Below are positions 1 to 12,780 of a stretch of 64,000 nt of DNA, one piece after another. The translations under genes were made by a program, and so were the position numbers. The notes under the pieces were generated by a model. It ran no database searches. It was not told the DNA's origin and saw only the letters and a program-made list of their open reading frames with translations. Source of the stretch: Arthrobotrys musiformis (lineage: Eukaryota; Ascomycota; Orbiliomycetes; Orbiliales; Orbiliaceae); contig JAVHJL010000005.1 in NCBI GenBank assembly GCA_036971715.1, positions 2,232,001 to 2,296,000 on the forward strand. The letters are read 5' to 3'. Every line of letters begins with the position of its first letter. Positions within the stretch are counted from its first letter, which is position 1.

Positions 1-97
1 GGATGCTATTACCTCCGAAAGCAAATTGTCTGCCCACCACTGCGTCTCCAACCGGGAACAGCGAAACCAGCACCAAAGAGAAGCTAGCGCGGGTCAT
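1..97 (-). CDS. 5' end of a probable secreted protein (partial, leaves the window)
   Basis: On the minus strand an ATG at 97-95 opens a frame that stays open to the window edge (32 codons). It reads MTRASFSLVLVSLFPVG and continues DAVVGRQFAFGG. A basic residue at position 3 followed by a run of Leu, Val and Phe up to about residue 16 is the layout of a secretory signal peptide, with likely cleavage near residues 19-22. No family can be named from so short a piece. The reading is supported only by the signal-like composition; a chance open frame of this length is possible. The rest of the gene would lie left of the window. Confidence 0.4.
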   Translation of the reverse strand, partial: MTRASFSLVLVSLFPVGDAVVGRQFAFGGNSI

Positions 98-348
98 GGT
101 GTCTACCGATCCTGAGACGACAAGCAATCCAAAAGGGAACGAGCCACCTGCTCGGGTTTAATGCCTACCACAGCAAACGCAGAATGCATACGTACGATCA
201 AGGTTTTTTTAGTCCTTCGGGGAGTGTTTTTTTTCTTGTGTCTTGTTGTCATTGAAGTTTTCGCAGGGCTAGGTTAGAAGCCCCGGTTTTCAACAGTTAA
301 ATCCGCCCATCTGAGGCGTCCAAGGCCCACGCGGGTTTCATATCTTGA

Positions 349-867
349 AGCCGCACGCGGGCGAACCATCTTATCATCTCAAGTCAGCAGCATACCTGCG
401 ACGACTATCATGGTCCTTGCTCCTCAGCCGAGAGACAAGATCTCGTCGCATGTTACGAATCTCTAAAATACCCTGAAGAAAACGAAGAGGGCTGTTGGAT
501 ATATATTGCACCCGAAATACCCTGCAGACTTCTAGAAGGTCTGCACACCCAACAACCAGCGGCCCAAGAGAAGGAGGACCATGCAGGATATGCTCCACCA
601 GGATACGCACCTGGTTTCTTCCACATACCTAACCCTTCCACCATAGTCCCACCATTCCAATACCAACCCGGCTGCACAGTTCCGACGGGAACGATCATTT
701 GCCCTCATGGGAAATCCTATGATGCCATCAACTCGACTTTATATTTTAATTTTAGAAACCGGACGGTTACCTGCAGCCCTGTGGGAACCCAGTCCAAAAG
801 CTCCTGTCGTGAGACGCCGGTAGGTGTCTTGTGGGCTATTACTGCATCTGAATACAGAATCGGCTAG
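349..867 (+). other. Met-less open frame, possible exon or relic of a Cys-containing protein
   Basis: One plus-strand frame is open from 349 to the TAG at 865-867 (172 codons) although the flanking DNA is full of stops. It contains no Met, so it would have to be an internal or terminal exon; a splice acceptor (CAG) is available at 385-387. From about 388 the translation has spaced cysteines (HTCDDYHGPC, VACYE, EGCWIY, EIPC), a Gly/Pro/Tyr segment (AGYAPPGYAPG) and further cysteines (QPGCTVPTG, IICPHG, VTCSP, SSCRE). Such spacing is seen in small secreted fungal proteins. I found no upstream exon with a start or signal peptide, so it may be a broken gene. No family recognised. Confidence 0.3.
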
Positions 868-3800
868 ATGAACATGATATTTTATGCCACAATGCAGGCA
901 GTAGAATGGTTATGCGTTCGATATCTTTAAATACCAATGTATCGACACTTATCAAACCGTCTTGAGCTGTTCTTGCCTTGGGACGAGCTAAACGGCGCCG
1001 CATGCCAGGTTGGAGATACCTCGCGCGTCCCGATTTGGATACACCACGCGAGCAACACGAATTCCTTGCCAGGTTGAAGAGGCGGTGTAGTCGGAATCTA
1101 GTCTACTAACTGAACCCACAAGTGATCTCATGACTAGGTATATAATCTACAAGTATCATAAATTCTAAAACATTCCCATCGGTTCTGCAAATTATTGCCT
1201 ACAATCCTCTATGTTGCAGACGTTCCGGATGATCGTTTTGCCCCTATACCCCAATGCATAAAACGTGAAATTTCGAAATCAATCATGGGTAATAAAAAGA
1301 AAACCACAGGGAATACCCTAATTTTCTCGAGATCCGCTTCCACTATAGAACCGGGTAGTCTAAGAGCGAAACCTAGCTAAGTTAAAACTCGATACATGAT
1401 CGTAAATCGACATACAAAAAAGAAAGAACCATTCAAAGCTTCCTTTCCTTAATCAGCCAAAACCCTCAGATTTGAGGATTGCGCAAGCTCCTAACGTAAT
1501 CATACCAGAGTACCATCGCCTTTCGAATTCCACTAGCGATATTACATGACACTATACTAGTTTCGTCTACATCGTATTGGAGGTTGCTAACTGGCGAACC
1601 ACGGGAGTCATGGTTGGGATTTCCGGCAGCCACGGGATGTCTTAGGCACTTCAGAGGATGCATAATGGCAGCATAAACACGCCCCAGGGCAGGCGGAAAT
1701 TTGTATGCACTGCAGTACTAGAATGGTTTTCTTAAAAGCAGGACTGCTAGTGATTTCAATATATTTATTATGTCATATTGGCTTATTTTGGAATCTCCTT
1801 TTTAGATTTTGCAAGGGGCATGGGATTTCTTTGCCGCCATATCTGCCTGTATGCGTATATAATATAGGTATACGCATGGATACTGAATGGGCGTAATTTT
1901 ATTCTCGTTATATCAAAATATTTCATTCCGCTGCTACAAAATCCGGGGGGCAATATGAAAATATCATTGAATCAGAAATTGGGATTGGTGCCGAAAATTT
2001 GGAAGGTGATAGCTAGCGTATTATGACTACATAATATGGTTTTTAAATAGGTCGTTTCGAGGGCTATATATCATCCCATGGCCAACGCGACAACATATTC
2101 TAGTAGTTCGGACATGGGCGCATCGCGATATCGTTCTCATCATGATGTTCTAGTAGTTCGGACAAGTATACGTCTCAGTTTACCGATATTCAGATGTCAA
2201 TCGCGATCCACCATTAATTTTCACCCAGACACTTCCTCTCCCTCTTATACAAAGGTCGGATATGCTGAATATCAACTTTTCGGGTGGTTCGTAATAATTG
2301 TCAACGTTTTCGAGGTACCTAGGTGGCCTAATAGCTCCATTGGGGGAGACTAGTCTAATCTTATATATATAATTAAGTCTTAAGCGCTTGGTGATACCAT
2401 GGATGTCGGACAATTCGTACCGATACTATGGTACCAGTCCTCGGCCCTAGCTATTAGGCAAGCAAATTACTCATCGTTTCCCAAGAAAGACCCCATATTC
2501 GTCTTTGGTGCTCTACCCGTGACGCCCATAATTTCGGTGCCGTTGAGTAAAGCAACTTGAGATAATTCCGACCCTCAAGAAATCATTAAAGCCGATTACA
2601 TCTGGGAAATCATTCGCTGGACCCGGTCTCGTTCCTATACATCTAAATTTGCGTATGAACTCCGTTGGGGTCCAGGAGATATTTTGCAGTATATGTAAGT
2701 AGAACTGAGGTCGTAGAAATTTCATTAGTCGATATATATAGCCGAATTATATAGTGAGCGACCGGGTAACCTCGATTCCGTCAATACGCTAAAATTAAGC
2801 TGACATTCATACTTGATTTAGCAACCAAACATTGTCGAATTTTCCTGTCGGTGGAAAACCAGGCCCATTACCGTCATACACCAAACCCTTTAGTTTCCCG
2901 AAACCTTTCTTCTATAATAGCACATATTGTTGTCCAGTACATGCAACCCGCACGGCCTCCTGGCCTCAACATCCATAAAGCGGATATCAAAGCCATGTAT
3001 TTTTATCTCGAAGATGCTGATCATGACAATTTGGAATGTTGCTGGATAAATGACTCTGGATCCCCTAGATGCCGGTTTCTATTTTATATATAGTGTTCAC
3101 CTTTCTACTGACTTCAGGGGTTCAGTGCCACCGCTGCCATCGCGCTGCATCACTATTGTTGAATCCTTGAGCTGCATAAAAGAACATCGTGCACCCGCAC
3201 GCGTCAGTCCATACAGCTAGCATCCGCATGCATATGGGCACTTGCCAATATCGGAATCTTGAGAATGTTTAATAATATATAACTGCTATGTTCGAGCTTG
3301 TCACATCCTTTACTAATTTGCCGACGTCGACCTTTAGGTCGTGAAAGCATTGAAGGTATTTCATGTTCCGAAGGTTTATGGAAGGTCAGCTATTCAATCC
3401 CCCGCATAAAAGTTCCCAGTGCTGGTTTGCGACACGGAGTCTAGATCTCCAAACCAGTGTAATATAATATGTTAATTAATATTTCGCCTATAGAGTATGT
3501 ATATATCGTTTTGTGTCCATTCGTTGGGAATCCCTTTGCCGGAAACCTCTACGAACAACAGCATATTAAGGTAGTTTCATTCTTTGATTTCCTGCAAGCC
3601 CACGGCCCTCGCTCATAAACGTGTCAACGGCCCTCAAAGCTGCTGAGCCGAAATTCCATGGCATGCGAAGACCCAATTTCAGAGTCGATATCAATGAGGT
3701 CACTGTATACTTATATAGCCCAATTCGCCGTCGGCTCAATGCATCACTTCTACCCAATGCCGGAGCTGTATACTTTGTTCATAGCGGTTTTTAATTCTTT

Positions 3801-6800
3801 TGATGATACATGACGTAGGCGTTGGTTGAGTAATGCCCCGTTAGTCGCATGTTATCGAGCGACCTAGCTGATCCATGAAAAGATATTAGAAGATTCAACT
3901 ATTTTTGACAGAAATATGAGTATATAATTATAAGTATATATATAAAACATTTTGGAGGAGGCCTGAGCCGTTATCAGTCCCAAGTATCATACAGTACCGG
4001 GCCTGTGGGAGACTAGGTACGAAACCACACTGGGCCATTGCATTGGGAGCCACCAATCCTTCCGGAGGCGAATCGATCATAGATATATGGGTTTAAAAGA
4101 CAGTTTAGGGTGCCGGTATACATATTAGTTTGCAGGATAGAGGAAGCTCCAGAATTTTATGGTGGAATTTTGTATTTTGAACTCATCGTAGAGATCCTGC
4201 ATTACGTCGTGGTGGAAGATTAGCTATGCGAGGCCACCATACCGCCCGCAAATTCCACATGCACAAGTCAATCTCGGCGTCCTCTCCGATGCCATGACGC
4301 CATGGCCTCTTGCAGGATTGCGTCTTAAACCCGATGCACGGCCTTTTGCAAATAATTGGAAGGCGAGCCGCATAGATTGACCGTACCTTGACGGAGTAAA
4401 GACCCATGAGAATTAGAATCCTGTAGCACCATATGTTGTTTCTGAATGGGATTTATGTATTCTTTATCTTCGTAATATATAATATTATCATAATATGGAG
4501 CGCTAGCATGCTCGACAATGGCGGCGTTGTCTTCTGGATATAAAAAGTATACTCCGGTTTCCCACTCATCCAATCGTCGGGATTCAATTGTCACTATACA
4601 AATTACCCCAAATGTCCAGTCGATCTTAAACATTCCACGAAGTTCCCTCCATAGCGTCTGACCTGATCAACCACGTTGATTGAGACCGTATCGAATTTCA
4701 GTGGGCCTACGAGGAGAACCCGTATATGCATCATGCTGCCATTGCCCAAGAAATACTTCATGTTGTCTGCCCAGAAGCCATCAGATATGGGTTATAGTGC
4801 ATCTTTCGGCGCAAATTTATATTTATATTTAAAAGCTTTGTGGGAAACCGCCTGGAACTCAGAGCCTCCTAAGGACGGAATCCCATCGATGCATCATCTG
4901 AGCTGGATGTTGTTGAGAAGAGAGAAGATGAATACGAACCATTTCTCTGCTCCTCCTGCTCCTGTATACTCATACAACGTTCCCGACACGATATAGCACC
5001 ATTCAAAAGCCTAAAATCCACTCTCTATAGATCTGGCTAGGTTTCGCAAGCTGGAAATATAGTCATTATATACACGAGCGTTTTGTGCAAAATGAACTGG
5101 ACTGCATGGCTGTAGACTACTGCCGGTGTGAAGAACAACCTAGCTGTACTAAGAGAATATATAAATATCTCATGTAACCGACTAGATAGGGCCTACAGCT
5201 CCATGAATAGAAAAAGCTAGAAGTTCAAAAACCAAACATCCAAAGCTCGACGCAGCAATCCGAATATAACTGTAGGATAGTGGCCGTGCTCATGGAGGAG
5301 CTCTAAAGCAGGGGTTGGCACGCCGGAAATTTGCCGGATCCCCGTGTACTTGTATATTTGTGTGTGAGCCCACAATAAAGTGAGATTTCCAGAATACGAG
5401 AGAATCCATGTTCTGTGATCATTTCGCAAGTATCGAAGACGTGTTTGCCCCTAAATTAGGTTCATTTGAGTAGTTCGAGTGACATTTCTTCGGCTTTATT
5501 AGGTATTCGGGCTAGTAGATTCATGAATTTTGCCCGTGCACGGCTGCTGCGACTTATTGGTAATTTATATGAACTTATCTGGGCGCCCCATCCGGAACGA
5601 GGATTGTCGGCTTGTCATAGCTAGACCTAAAGGCCCATTATATATATACTACCAAACATTAATATTTCAATTTTATAGAACATAGCCCACAGTCTGATCT
5701 CCCATCGAGGTCTGGTACGAAACCAGTCTAAGCCTACTTGTAGTGAAAGATATAATACGCCGACTTTCACCTCTTCCGCAGACCCCCATAACGAGAACTT
5801 GGTATAATCGGTGAATAAACCCTCAAGCGATGGTATCTACCAGACAAAGCGAGATATCACTTTTTGACTTGTGGTTGTAAGATTAGTATATAGTATATTC
5901 TGGGTGGAGGATCGGTGTACATCATCACGGGGAGGACTTGATTTAGCACCGTACCGATAATATCCTTTTGGTATTAATACTAATATAGATGTAACATGGA
6001 AAGAGTGAGGAGTGCGTATGGAAGTATATAATATATCAAAGGTGGAGAATAAAGTAAAGTGAAGTGTAAGAGAGGTGGAGAAGAAACGAAATCAAGTAGT
6101 GAAGTTGGTCTTTAAATACCCCCCTCCCCAACCCCCCAAAGACTTCCCTAGAATCTTAAGTTCTATAGCAATAATAGTTTCCATTACATCAAAATCGGAG
6201 CTCTCAGAGCAATCCATAAGTTTCCACAAATGTCCAGGATAAACACGACATATACCCGTATGAAGCTACAATTCTGTGGAGGTGTGGGTGGCGGCCTCTA
6301 GAAAGTTCCAGCAAATACCTACTTAAATGGGTATCTCATATATGCATACCATCTCAAAGAGTCCAAACTGGTAGCTTAGACGGGCTATTTCTCTAAAGCA
6401 AATAGAGTGAGCTATATAGGCTAGCTCCGTGGCGTCCTAGTACGGGCCGCTGCAGCAAACCTCTAATGATTTATCTATATCTGCACAAGCTAGACCAATA
6501 TATATAAAAACAAGCGCCTCGATTCGCACATCCGCAGATTGCTATCATAACTCCTGTGTAAATAGAATTATTTAGCCAACACGAGGGAATATGCTGTCTC
6601 TCCAAATAATCACCAACTCAACATCATCCTTCTCATTTTCTTTCTTCACCGCAGTAGCAGTAACATTGTGGTTCCTAACGACTTTCGACACCAGAAACCA
6701 TCTTAAGGTAGGTCGGAACAGGCCTTGTTGTATCTTTTGCGTTGACCTCTTGTCAACCACGAACACTTAACTTCACCGAGGCTAGTAACTGAGTCAACAG

Positions 6801-7099
6801 CGTCACCACAATGCAATGCACCAAACCCGAGCTCCAGTCCTAGGCGCCAATTGCAAGCGCAAGGTTGGAACCAATCTCGAAGATTCGACGGGGGATGCAC
6901 AGATATCGATGTCGTACGTCGTATGAACCGTTCGTTCAATTGATACATACCGGTCCACGTCTGGTCGGGTCGATATCTCGACGTCAGAGGTCTGGTAAAT
7001 AGGTACCTCTTAGGTGTATATATCGATCGATATCAAAAAAACACAAAAGGCGGCGAGCCTCCCCCCCAAAAAAAAAAAAAAACAAATTGTACACCAAAG
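868..7099. other. AT-rich region without recognisable genes
   Basis: About 6.2 kb. It is rich in TATATA-type steps, with short open frames on all strands and none longer than about 102 codons. No protein family was recognised in any frame. It holds a 17-base direct repeat (2098-2114 and 2148-2164) and a cytosine-rich stretch near 6120-6140 just after a TTTAAATA box. The look is that of old, mutated repeat DNA, possibly degraded by repeat-induced point mutation, but no terminal repeats or transposase motifs can be seen. Confidence 0.6.
2098..2164. repeat. 17-base direct repeat, 50-base period
   Basis: The word TTCTAGTAGTTCGGACA occurs at 2098-2114 and again, identically, at 2148-2164. The spacer is not obviously repeated. 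It may be a remnant of a local duplication inside the AT-rich region. Confidence 0.7.
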
Positions 7100-7522
7100 A
7101 TGTCCACCGCCCTCCGCCACCAAGTCATAAACATCTACAAAGGTTCGGCCCTCTTATATGCTAATTGCCCGCGTATACCCAGCTTCTGTTATTTTACTTT
7201 ATCTTATATATATTGAAAAAAATGAAGAATAAGAAGAAGAAGAGAAAAAAGAAGAAGAAAAAGAAGAAGAAGAAAAGAAGAGATAGATAAAAGAGAGCAA
7301 ACATTCTATCAAGAAATTGCAAACAAAAGTATGAAATACTAACTTTATACAAAACATATAGAACTCCTCTACCTCGGAAGGTCCTACCCGCTAGGCTACA
7401 CCTACTTCCGCACCCGTCTGCACAAAGCATTCACCAATAACTCCTCCCTAACAAAAGAAGAGGATATCCTCCGCGCGATCGCGAGGGCAGAGTTTGTCAA
7501 GAAGGAGATCGAGGCTTTGTAA
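7100..7522 (+). CDS. LYR-motif mitochondrial protein, ETFRF1/LYRM5-like (2 exons, 67 aa)
   Basis: Exons 7100-7142 and 7362-7522 join in frame. The protein starts MSTALRHQVINIYK and continues ELLYLGRSYPLGYTYF, then RTRLHKAF and finally AEFVKKEIEAL before TAA. This matches the complex1_LYR family member ETFRF1/LYRM5 along its length: the YK-x-LLYLGR-x-YP-x-G-x-x-YF core and the E-FVKKEIEAL end. In animals that protein sits in the mitochondrial matrix and modulates the electron-transfer flavoprotein. The Leu-Tyr-Arg triplet appears here as Ile-Tyr-Lys. The protein is short even for the family because it stops right after the EIEAL helix. The intron (7143-7361) has an atypical GTTCGG donor, a good ACTAAC branch site and TATAG acceptor, and contains a long GAA/AAG tract. 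It converges with the lipase gene. Confidence 0.8.
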
Positions 7523-7935
7523 TTATAACCCCCCCCCCTCTTTCTTGCCTCTCTTCTTTGGCGTGGTATAAGAATGGTTTGGCTAATATTTTGATGTCGG
7601 TGTAGATACTATTTGAAGAAATATCGGGCGATGAGCCAGAGGTATGGTCATGGATGAGGCATTGCTTTCTATATTATGACGGTGTGCATGGAGCTTTACA
7701 CAAGCATATAGCATGTAGTATAGTACCGAGTATAAGACAAAAAGAAAATTCAAACCGCCTTTTCTAAACATGATAATACTATATTGTGTGAAAACTCCAA
7801 TGATATGCCCAATTCCCACCAAGTATAACCGCCTCCCTTTTCACCCTCAATTTAATAATACAATTTAAAAATTTACCAACCCGCGCCGGATACGAAAGAA
7901 CCCAGGAAAAGAACCCTTCTACGACTGATATAATT

Positions 7936-10700
7936 CTAAGCCGGCCCCGCGCTAAAAAACTCAACTCTCCCACTGCCCTCCCCTTCCTCCTCACTACTAC
8001 CCCCACCTCTTCTCCTAATCGTACCCCTCCTCCCCATCTCCAGCCCACCATCATCCTCAGACATCCCTCCATCCCCACTAAACACCTCATCGCTCCCGCT
8101 CCCACTATCCTCCGTCCCAACCGCACTCGTAAGATCATCGTACCCCCCAAACTCCCCCCCAGCGGCACCAAAATACCGCCCATCCTCACCTTCACTCATC
8201 CCCGCTTCCTCCGCCGCCACCGCAGGCGCATTGAACAATCCCAACCCATTAACCCCACCACCCGCACTATCAAGCGCAGCCCTAACGGTCTCCTGACTCC
8301 CATTCCTAGACCCAAGCCCCTTCAAACTCATCACACTCCGTCTCCTAAACTCCGTATTCTTCGGACTGGCCATGACATCATTAATACTCCCCGGCCACAG
8401 CGAATTCTTAAACCAACTGAACCTCTGTAAATTCGGACTCGTCGCTCCCGATCCCGCCGGCGGCGTACCCTCCGTGGTGGCCCCGTTGGGAACTGTAGTC
8501 CCAATAATACTCGACAAATCCGCTGATATCCTCCTGGAATTCCGTTTACCGATAGACCCAACATTCCCCTTCTTCTTCAACAGGCTGGCAATATCCTCAG
8601 AACTCAATATAGCCTCCAACTCCGCCCCGCGTCCTTTACACTTCCTCCTCCCTTCTTCGACCAACTTCTCCACCCCCCATCGGTTTCTTATAAACTTCAA
8701 CTTCGGAAAAGTCGCGTGTTCTCCCGATTTAATCATCCACGATAATCGATCCCTCGATGGGTCGGAGAGAATGTAGTAGTAATCTATCAGTTTCGTCCGG
8801 GGGAGAATATTCACTCTGCCGTAAAACCGCTGGAGGAATAGATTACTCCAGTCCGTCCCCATCGGACGAGGGAGTAATTCCAAATGTCGCAGTACTTTAA
8901 GCCATTTGTTCAAATCCAGTTTTAAATACTGTTCCGTCGCACTGCCCAGAAATCCACCCCGCCATCCGCGGCCCTTTCGGTGCGATACGGGTCTTCCGAC
9001 CGTTCCTCGGGACGAGAAGAAGAATAGCGTGATGTGCGGGTTGACCTGTGATACAATCGGGAAGTTCACGTTAAAGTGAAGGTTAAGCGCTTGAATGGGT
9101 ATATCGGTCCTAATACTCCCGTCTTTCCATTTATGACCAAAGGAGTAGGGGATTAAATTGTCATTCTTAGTTTTCATCATCAGCACAACGGGGTTCAATA
9201 TCCCCGGTACCGCAGCCGAGGCCAATAGCGCAGTCCAGATGACACAATCCGGCGCGGTTATGTGGTTCAACAGAATACTCGGACTGTTTGGGTTTGACGG
9301 CACGCAGGAGATATTCAGCGTCCGTCCGGTACGTTCGTATGCTTCTCGGAATGTCATGCTGCCTCTGGTAAACCAGAGCGCACGGCTGGCCCAATCCACT
9401 GAATCGAATCTGGCGCCCGTCTTCCACCATCTTGTCATCCAGACGGCCATGCTGTCGTGGCAGGCGGTGATTTTGTCAGCGAGTTCGGGGCGGATGACGA
9501 TTTTGAGTTCTTCATCGGTTCGGGTGCCGACTAGTGCTGCCACTAGACCGCCGCCAGAGGTACCGGTGATGATGTTGGGAATCACACCGGCGTCCAGGTG
9601 GGCGCGGAGGACGCCGAAGTGGTAGTAGGCGAAACATGCGCCGCCGGAGAGGCAGAGTGCCGTTCGGCCGAGGTTTTTGGAGAGGTGTTTGAATAGTTTT
9701 CGCTTTTCGTCTGGCGTCAACTTGTCAGTGTCGACGAGGATGCGTAGACATCTCTCCACTAGTCATAACAATTAGTAAAAAAATTCTAAAAATAATATGG
9801 AGGGGGAACATACACTCGTCGTAGTAATCTTGCAGTAGATTCTTCGTCCCGTAATAAGTCTGACTGTACAACCTCGGATTTTCAATCCCAGCAAAGTCAT
9901 TCTTCACACACGCTCTAACCAACGCCGCCAGCCCCTCGATAGCATCATCATCCCTCTTCGCCCGTAGTCGGAAGTCCTGGAGTTCGGTCAGAACCCGCCG
10001 GATGGTGATGTAGTCGTAATAACTAAACTCGTCGGTCTCCCTCCACTCGTCAGCGCCGAGGTAGCGGTCTAGCTCCTTGGCGGCAACCTTCCATTCTTCG
10101 TAGTTTCGGGATTTTCGGAGGGCTAGGCGTAGTCGTTGGCGTTTGCCGCGATGTGTGACGAAGTGTTCGTACAACCATATGTAGATTCTCGTCAGGAAAT
10201 ATAAGAACCTGTACCACCGAATTATTAAAAGCCGTTCATAACCTGTAACACGACGAGAAAGCATACCCTAGAAAAAGAATCCATCCAAATACTAATAGCA
10301 GCAACGGCCAGCTGAACAGTGCATATGAATAACCTACAGCACCTTAGCACCAATATTTCCAAAATAATTAATAGATACGGGTAAATACCTTCTCTGGTCT
10401 CGTCCTTTCTAGACTTTCTCCGCCGTTTCCCAACTCTCTGGCGTATGGGCTTCCAGTCGCTCTCGGCGCTGATGAATACGTCCGGTGCACTCGGCGGAGC
10501 GTTCAAGACCTGGGCAAACTGGTCGATGTCTAAATAACCACCATATCAGCATACACTTGTATAATAAAATCCATAGAACCATTTCGGGGAGAAAAGGGGG
10601 ACGGACGTTTTTTATTGCTATAGTCGACGACAAATTCGGGAGGGTACTCGTGGGCCGCGTAGGGCTCAGAGGCATCGGTAACGGAGTCGTTCGAAGCCAT
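7936..10700 (-). CDS. Patatin-like triacylglycerol lipase/phospholipase with DUF3336 region (5 exons, 839 aa)
   Basis: Minus-strand exons are 10700-10607, 10529-10389, 10333-10267, 10208-9814 and 9758-7936; they sum to 2520 bases. After an N-terminal part with KRRRKSRKDETREG comes a hydrophobic segment in exon 3 (FSWPLLLLVFGWILFLGY), then the DUF3336 region (LTRIYIWLYEHF, KNLLQDYYDE), then the patatin domain. Patatin signatures are the oxyanion loop around residues 271-272 (LSGGACFAYYHFG), the nucleophile elbow GTSGG with Ser300, and the catalytic Asp445 in KDGS. These define the Ser-Asp dyad of the TGL3/4/5-like lipases, which hydrolyse storage lipid or act as lysophospholipid acyltransferases on lipid droplets. 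The C-terminal ~200 residues are Ser/Gly/Glu-rich and look disordered. The start was chosen at the first ATG of the frame that splices onto SNKKHIDQF. Confidence 0.9.
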
Positions 10701-11885
10701 GATGTTGGCGAGCGGTGGTGTATTGTATGTCAGTCAGTGGCTATTGTCGGATTGACAGCCGGGCGACGGCCTTTATCATAGTCTTGATACCGGCACCGAC
10801 CTCGATATCCGGGGTATTTGGGGGATATATCCGGCTGTCTGGGGAAGGACTAATACGGTGGTGGTGGCTGTCGGTTGGACCTGGGTTGTTGGGCAGCTGT
10901 ATGACGTAAATCGAGATTGGTGTTGGTCTGTACCAATTCTATATTCTATGATCCTGTATGCTGATGTATATGAGGAAGAGATGAGAATGTCGGAATCAGG
11001 AATCAAAGGGACAGAACTCGAGAGAAGTGAAACAGGGCAGAGATTTATTATAAGAGAGTCTCAGGCAGGTACGTACCGTCGAGCGAGTTAGTCCCTGTCG
11101 CGGTATGTGTGGAAGTGTACTATGTAAGTGTGTGCTGGGATGGTCAAGTGGAGCCACTCTTTAGTGAAGAGAGATGCGATGTACTGTCACCGCACAATCA
11201 CATGCAGCCACCTTCTCCCAGCAGGATTAAGTAATCAATCGAATCCGTGGCAGTGGCCATTCCAGCCAAAGCGCCATGTCATCCGACGCTGTCACCCATC
11301 AAATTTTGTATGTATGGACAGATGGGACGGCGCATGTGGCCGAGGCCGTCACAGTACATTATTAAATTTTGTATACGACCAGGCTTCCGGTTTGGAGGAC
11401 TCAATACGACCGCAATACGACGGGTCCATTATATCTACATAGAACTGCCTAGGCAGGCATACATCATATAGACAATACCCTCCAATATAGTGTTTAGTGC
11501 AGTGCTATGTAATGAGGGGCAGCCTGCATCAACTAGCCTGATGCTTTGCTGCCATGTGAAGGAACCCGGCCAGTTCTGAACGTGGGCCAGTCGGAGTTTA
11601 CGGACCCCTGTCACGCTGCCCACGCAGAGCCGCATGTTCTTCGCTACAAATTTTAACCACAACTCCAACGGCCTGGCCAACCCGGTCGCGATATCAGATA
11701 TCGATATATATCAGTCAGCACCTAATCTTGCCCATTGGCCAGCAGCATTAGATCAGTCAATCTACACTCAATTGGCTCCTACGACTAGGTACTCTGTCAA
11801 CGGCGGGCGGGTGGCAGTAACTATCACTTCTAATATATCCCAACGACACATACAAACTCGGACTACCAGACAATACTGAAGGAAC
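10701..11885. other. Divergent intergenic region, lipase / TMEM223-like gene
   Basis: About 1.2 kb between two genes that point away from each other. It holds only short unrelated open frames. No RNA gene or repeat was recognised; promoter elements for both genes should lie here. Confidence 0.5.
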
Positions 11886-12780
11886 ATGTCGATACCGACC
11901 GCCACCCTCGGCCTCCGGCTGCTCCGACGACCCATCAACTCCTCCCTCCCCCGTTCCCCTCTAACAACAGCCTTCAAACCCCTCCGCCCCTCAGCCATCC
12001 TCCGCCTAACAAGAACCTACGCCTCTAAACCCACCCCCGCCAAGCGAGCCCCCTCAACATCCTCCTCCCCAAAATACTGGTCTCTGGAAGAAAACCTCGC
12101 CCGCGCAGGCCACGAAACGGTTCTCTACCAATCCGGCTCCCGTCTCCTAGTCTACATCTACTACTCCCTCTCCGTAGCCTCGGTAACATGGGCCTCCTTC
12201 GAATTCTACGACAACGTCGTCCGCCGTCCTGATGCCCCGCAGTGGACGAAGAGCGTTTCCGCTTTAGGCGCCGGAATGGGACTATTCATCTGTGCCTACT
12301 GCTTCTGGGTGCCATCCAGGTAATTACGCTCACCCCATACAAAAGTAGAGAACGTAGAGACTAACTGCGAACAGAATGATCCACCGCATAGTCGCAATCC
12401 CAAAACCCTCCTCCACACCCCCCACCATCGCCCTGCAAATCCAAGCCCGCTCCATAATCCCCTTCCGCAAACGCCTCATAACCTCGACCCCCAAATCGAC
12501 AACAATGGTCGACATCTTCCATCTACCCGGATCCGCGATCAACAGGTGGGAATTCAAGGGCTACTTCGGCCCGGTTAAATATATCGGCTGGCTTGTGTAT
12601 GTTGGGTTCAGAAAGCTGGTTAGGGCTTTGAGGATGGAGGATTTTGCTAAGGTTAAGATTGGAGATAGTGGGTTGATCTATAGGATCGATAGGCAGGGCT
12701 GGGCCTGGGAGAGGGACAGGAAGGGATTGGATGTCCTGCTGAAGGGGGAGACCAAGTACTACCCGTACCAGCAGAGGTAG
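11886..12780 (+). CDS. Two-helix mitochondrial inner-membrane protein, TMEM223-like (2 exons, 279 aa)
   Basis: Exons 11886-12319 and 12375-12780 join through a 55-base intron (donor GTAATT, acceptor AACAG). The N-terminus MSIPTATLGLRLLRRPINSS and the following Arg/Ser/Pro-rich 55 residues, with no acidic residue, look like a mitochondrial presequence. Then come VLYQSGSRLLVYIYYSL, a first hydrophobic segment ending VTWASFEFY, a short polar loop, and a second one (LGAGMGLFICAYCFWV). A C-terminal soluble part of about 130 residues follows (IHRIVAIPK, FHLPGSAINRWEF, GLIYRIDRQGWAW). The arrangement of presequence, two helices and C-terminal domain resembles TMEM223/TMEM186-type proteins implicated in respiratory complex assembly. 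The family call rests on topology and local resemblance, so it is tentative; mitochondrial membrane location is more secure. Confidence 0.7.

Noticed and set aside
4325..4633. 102-codon minus-strand frame in the left AT-rich block
   Set aside because: Longest frame there and of fairly natural composition, but no partner exons, no family and stop-rich surroundings; could be a relic.
8372..8776. 134-codon plus-strand frame opposite the lipase
   Set aside because: Antisense shadow of the patatin gene's last exon; no family resemblance.
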